Below are positions 61,731-64,000 of a stretch of 64,000 nt of DNA, piece by piece (positions within the stretch are counted from its first letter, which is position 1; the number at the start of each line of letters is the position of its first letter). The notes below the pieces were generated by a model. That model saw nothing but the letters and a program-made list of their open reading frames with translations. It did no database searches and was not told the origin of the DNA. The stretch spans positions 19,088-83,087 of the forward strand of contig NZ_SNUA01000018.1 of assembly GCF_004360225.1 (NCBI RefSeq), written 5' to 3'. The translations under genes and the position numbers were made by a program. The stretch comes from Alcanivorax sp. 24 (GTDB lineage: Bacteria > Pseudomonadota > Gammaproteobacteria > Pseudomonadales > Alcanivoracaceae).

Positions 61731-62585
61731 ATGAGCAAAATCGTTGCCTGTATTGATGGATCAATGGCCGCCAGCGCGGTATGCGATGCCGGGGTGTGGG
61801 CCAGCCGGCGCCTGGACGCGCCTCTGAAGCTGCTGCATGTGCTGGATCAGCAACGCTATCCGAGCACGCCCACGGACTTGAGCGGGTCCCTGAGCCTGGG
61901 CGCCCGTGAACATCTGATGGAAGAGCTGGCCGACCTGGATGCCCGCCGTAACCGGGTGGCCATGGAGCAGGGAAAGTTGATGCTGGACGCGGCCAAGGTC
62001 CGGGCGATGGACAAAGGCATTGAAGATCCGGAGTTGCAGCAACGCCATGGTGACCTGTTGGAAAGCCTGCTGGCGCTTCAGGACGAGACCCGGCTGCTGG
62101 TGATCGGGCGGCAGGGCACCGAGCATCAGGGGGCGTCCGCGAAAGTGGGGGACAACGTGGAGCGGGTGGTCCGGGCGGTCTATCGGCCGATACTGGTGGT
62201 GCCCGATACGTTCTCCGAGCCCGGGGTGATCATGCTGGCTTTCGATGGCAGTGATACTTGCCGCAAGGGGGTGGAAATGCTGGCCGCCAGTCCGCTGTTC
62301 CGTGGTCTGGACTGTCATCTGGTGACCGTCGATGATGGCCAGCATGCCCGTCATGAAGAGCTGGCCTGGGCCGGGGAGCGCTTGTCCGATGGCGGTCATC
62401 AGGTCTTCACCGCCATCCTGGAAGGTGAAGTGGAGCCGGCGTTGCATCGCTATCAGCGGGATCATGGTATCGAGCTGCTGGTGATGGGCGCTTACGGCCA
62501 TTCCCGTATCCGGGAATTCCTGCTGGGCAGTACCACCAATGAAATGCTGCGAGAGGCGAGGGTGCCGCACCTGCTGTTGCGCTGA
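61731..62585 (+). CDS. Universal stress protein with two Usp domains
   Basis: 284 residues. Domain 1 (1-160) starts KIVACIDGSMAASAVCDAGVW and ends with VRAVYRPILVVPD; domain 2 (165-283) has IMLAFDGSDTCRKGVEML and the ATP-binding-type end MGAYGHSRIREFLLGSTTNEML. The start follows GAGGAACACAAC, 10 bp after the SulP stop, so they form an operon. It may sense or regulate under stress linked to anion uptake; inference. Confidence 0.9.
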   Translation: MSKIVACIDGSMAASAVCDAGVWASRRLDAPLKLLHVLDQQRYPSTPTDLSGSLSLGAREHLMEELADLDARRNRVAMEQGKLMLDAAKVRAMDKGIEDPELQQRHGDLLESLLALQDETRLLVIGRQGTEHQGASAKVGDNVERVVRAVYRPILVVPDTFSEPGVIMLAFDGSDTCRKGVEMLAASPLFRGLDCHLVTVDDGQHARHEELAWAGERLSDGGHQVFTAILEGEVEPALHRYQRDHGIELLVMGAYGHSRIREFLLGSTTNEMLREARVPHLLLR

Positions 62586-62638
62586 CCCCGGAGAAAGGAA
62601 AACAGCGGCGAGGTGGAGTGCCCCGCCGCGGCAGCGGT

Positions 62639-63055
62639 TTATTTCACGGTGATGGTGATTTCCTCGCTGGTGATGGAAGGCTCGAACGGCACGTGGCGGG
62701 CATCGCCCATGATCAGTTGCAGGGTATGTTCGCCCGGTGGCAGATCCAGAGTGGTTTCGGTCTGGCCGCCGCCGAAATGGCGCACGTTGTCATTGCTGGG
62801 CAGAGGCTGATCCTCGTTCACCGCCTCCTTCATATCCACCAGCAAATGATGGTGCCCGGTGTTGTCCTGGGTGATGCCGGCGGGGGCCACGCCCATTCCT
62901 TTGAGACCAAACTTCACGGTGACCGGCCCGGAGACGGTGTCACCGTCCTGCGGTGTGATGAAATACACCTCGGCTTCGGGCGGCGCGGGAGTGCGCTCGA
63001 TGGCGGTGGCGAACGGTGCCAGCACCAGCAGCGCGGCGGTCAGTAATACTTTCAT
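62639..63055 (-). CDS. DUF4399 periplasmic protein
   Basis: 138 residues with a signal peptide (ends near FATA). DUF4399 pattern: VYFITPQDGDTVSGPVTVKFGLKGMG, then the His cluster NTGHHHLLVD and QTETTLDLPPGEHTLQLIMGD. A small beta-sandwich; the His row suggests a metal site, but function is unknown. GGAGGGCC lies before the ATG. It is convergent with the usp gene. Confidence 0.88.
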   Translation of the reverse strand: MKVLLTAALLVLAPFATAIERTPAPPEAEVYFITPQDGDTVSGPVTVKFGLKGMGVAPAGITQDNTGHHHLLVDMKEAVNEDQPLPSNDNVRHFGGGQTETTLDLPPGEHTLQLIMGDARHVPFEPSITSEEITITVK

Positions 63056-63304
63056 TTCAGGCCCTCCTTGATTACGGCGAAGAAAGTAACAGCGTCAAAG
63101 CCGGCCAGTATGGCTTGAATACCAGACAGACCGGATACAAAAAGGTCCTCCTGTTGCTGTTTTTTGTCAAATGGGAAGGAGGCTGGACGCCAGACGCTTG
63201 ACGCCGGACGCCGGACGCTAAAGTCAAAACCCGTAGCTGCGGAGTTTGAGGAAATAAATAAGGTTCATCGCACTTTAGCGGGAAGTCTCGCTTCAGCCGG
63301 GGCG
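63056..63304. repeat. Gap with compound repeat remains
   Basis: At 63185-63260: ACGCCAGACGCTTGACGCCG, then ACGCTAAAGTCAAAACCCG and AGGAAATAAATAAGG, a cut-down copy of the 52445 module; then TTCATCGCACTTTAGCGGG leading into the REP array. The DUF4399 promoter must be near 63060-63180; no clear boxes. Confidence 0.6.
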
Positions 63305-63872
63305 GAATTCGCCAGCAGGCTGGCTCCCACAGGCCCTGCCACGAAGCCGCTGTGGGAAGCTTGCTGGCAAGCGAATGTCCCCAGCGTCGGAGGCCAGAAT
63401 TCGCCAGCAAGCTGGTCTCCCACAGATCCGCCACGAAGCCGCTGTGGGAAGCTTGCTGGCAAGCGAATGTCCCCAGCGTCGGAGGCCAGAATTCGCCAGC
63501 AAGCTGGCTCCCACGGATCCGCTACCAAGCCGCTGTGGGAAGCTTGCTGGCAAGCGAATGTCCCCAACGTCGGAGGGCGGAATTCGCCAGCAAGCTGGCT
63601 CCCACGGATCCGCTACCAAGCCGCTGTGGGAAGCTTGCTGGCAAGCGAATGTCCCCAACGTCGGAGGGCGGAATTCGCCAGCAGGCTGGCTCCCACAGGC
63701 CCTGCCACGAAGCCGCTGTGGGAAGCTTGCTGGCAAGCGAATGTCCCCAACGTCGGAGGGCGGAATTCGCCAGCAAGCTGGTCTCCCACAGGCCCTGCCA
63801 CGAAGCCGCTGTGGGAAGCTTGCTGGCAAGCGAATGTCCCCAACGTCGGAGGCCAGAATTCGCCAGCAAGCT
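63305..63872. repeat. REP array 2: six units of 91-93 bp, inverted relative to array 1
   Basis: The core AAGCCGCTGTGGGAAGCTTG recurs at about 63344, 63436, 63527, 63618, 63710 and 63803. Each unit has GAATTCGCCAGCAAGCTGG, CTCCCAC, a spacer, the core and CTGGCAAGCGAATGTCCCC. The spacer (AACGTCGGAGGGCGGAATTC) is the complement type of that in array 1. Spacing varies by a base, unlike array 1. The final unit is cut off at 63872. Confidence 0.9.
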
Positions 63873-64000
63873 GGCTTGTATGGTTTCCCGGCAAGTCTTA
63901 GAAGGAGAAGACTTGTCGGGGTGGAGGGACCAGGCTGGCTTCTGACCCTAGGGTACAGACTGTGGGAGATATGGCCCCACCCCGCACCTTCAAACGCCGA
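63873..64000. other. Window end, no gene seen
   Basis: 128 bp with no supported gene. AAGTCTTAGAAGGAGAAGACTT at 63892-63913 is a hairpin. Nothing else is recognised. Confidence 0.5.

Noticed and set aside
63164..63945. Repetitive ORFs across the second REP array
   Set aside because: Same reason: all frames are open because the repeat lacks stops, not because of coding.

Overview
The window is GC-rich, gene-dense chromosomal DNA of a gammaproteobacterium. The gene set is a complete kdp potassium system, acyl-CoA catabolism genes, QueH, MltF-like and M61 enzymes, an OprF/OmpA-like porin, TAXI-TRAP transport and many Pseudomonas-like REP palindromes. This resembles an Alcanivorax-type marine or oil-associated lineage, which is an inference from gene content and not from a marker gene. 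No rRNA, prophage, CRISPR array or intact insertion sequence was seen. One tRNA (Thr, anticodon CGT) is present.

Layout. 1-5.3 kb: the 3' end of a TonB-dependent receptor, then two paralogous secreted GloVer-repeat proteins with GlyGly-CTERM-like tails. 5.4-7.7 kb: AzlCD exporter, QueH, tRNA-Thr. 7.8-16.5 kb: a kdp operon read leftward (kdpF, a 26-residue membrane peptide, kdpA, kdpB, kdpC, a TorF-type porin, kdpD, kdpE). A 283-bp MITE-like element sits between kdpA and kdpB. 16.8-22.7 kb: thioesterase and MFS carrier, MsrA/MsrB, a lipoprotein and a neutral-ceramidase-like enzyme. 23-25.5 kb: OmpA-family protein and a calcium-binding-type (TSP3) lipoprotein. 25.5-26.3 kb: a REP array with an exact 92-bp period. 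26.4-36.9 kb: an MltF-like transglycosylase with two solute-binding domains, an alpha/beta hydrolase, M61 peptidase, HrpA and a KAS III.

37-53.5 kb looks like a catabolic region: Zn-alcohol dehydrogenase and succinate-semialdehyde-type dehydrogenase with a TetR regulator, a TAXI-TRAP transporter with two paralogous binding proteins, a phosphotransferase (APH fold) divergent from an acyl-CoA synthetase, an enoyl-CoA hydratase, an acyl-CoA dehydrogenase and two SDRs. The APH + ACAD + CoA ligase + SDR set matches the logic of levulinate/4-hydroxy-acid degradation (Lva pathway, ACAD10/11). Two identical 16-bp operators sit at both divergent promoters, and a near copy lies upstream of the TRAP genes, suggesting one regulon.

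53.8-55.8 kb: a three-gene HvfABC (bufferin-type) copper RiPP cassette with four EGxCG motifs. 55.9-63.1 kb: MlaA lipoprotein, TerB, transaldolase, DusA, SulP transporter with a universal stress protein, and a DUF4399 protein. 63.2-63.9 kb: a second REP array, inverted relative to the first.

The intergenic DNA is unusually modular: REP dyads, 7-bp GGCGTCC tandem tracts, GTTGACAG-type repeats, a conserved hairpin block, and three copies of a MITE-like element that abut or overlap gene 3' ends. One MITE copy adds about 65 codons to azlD and another supplies the kdpA stop codon.
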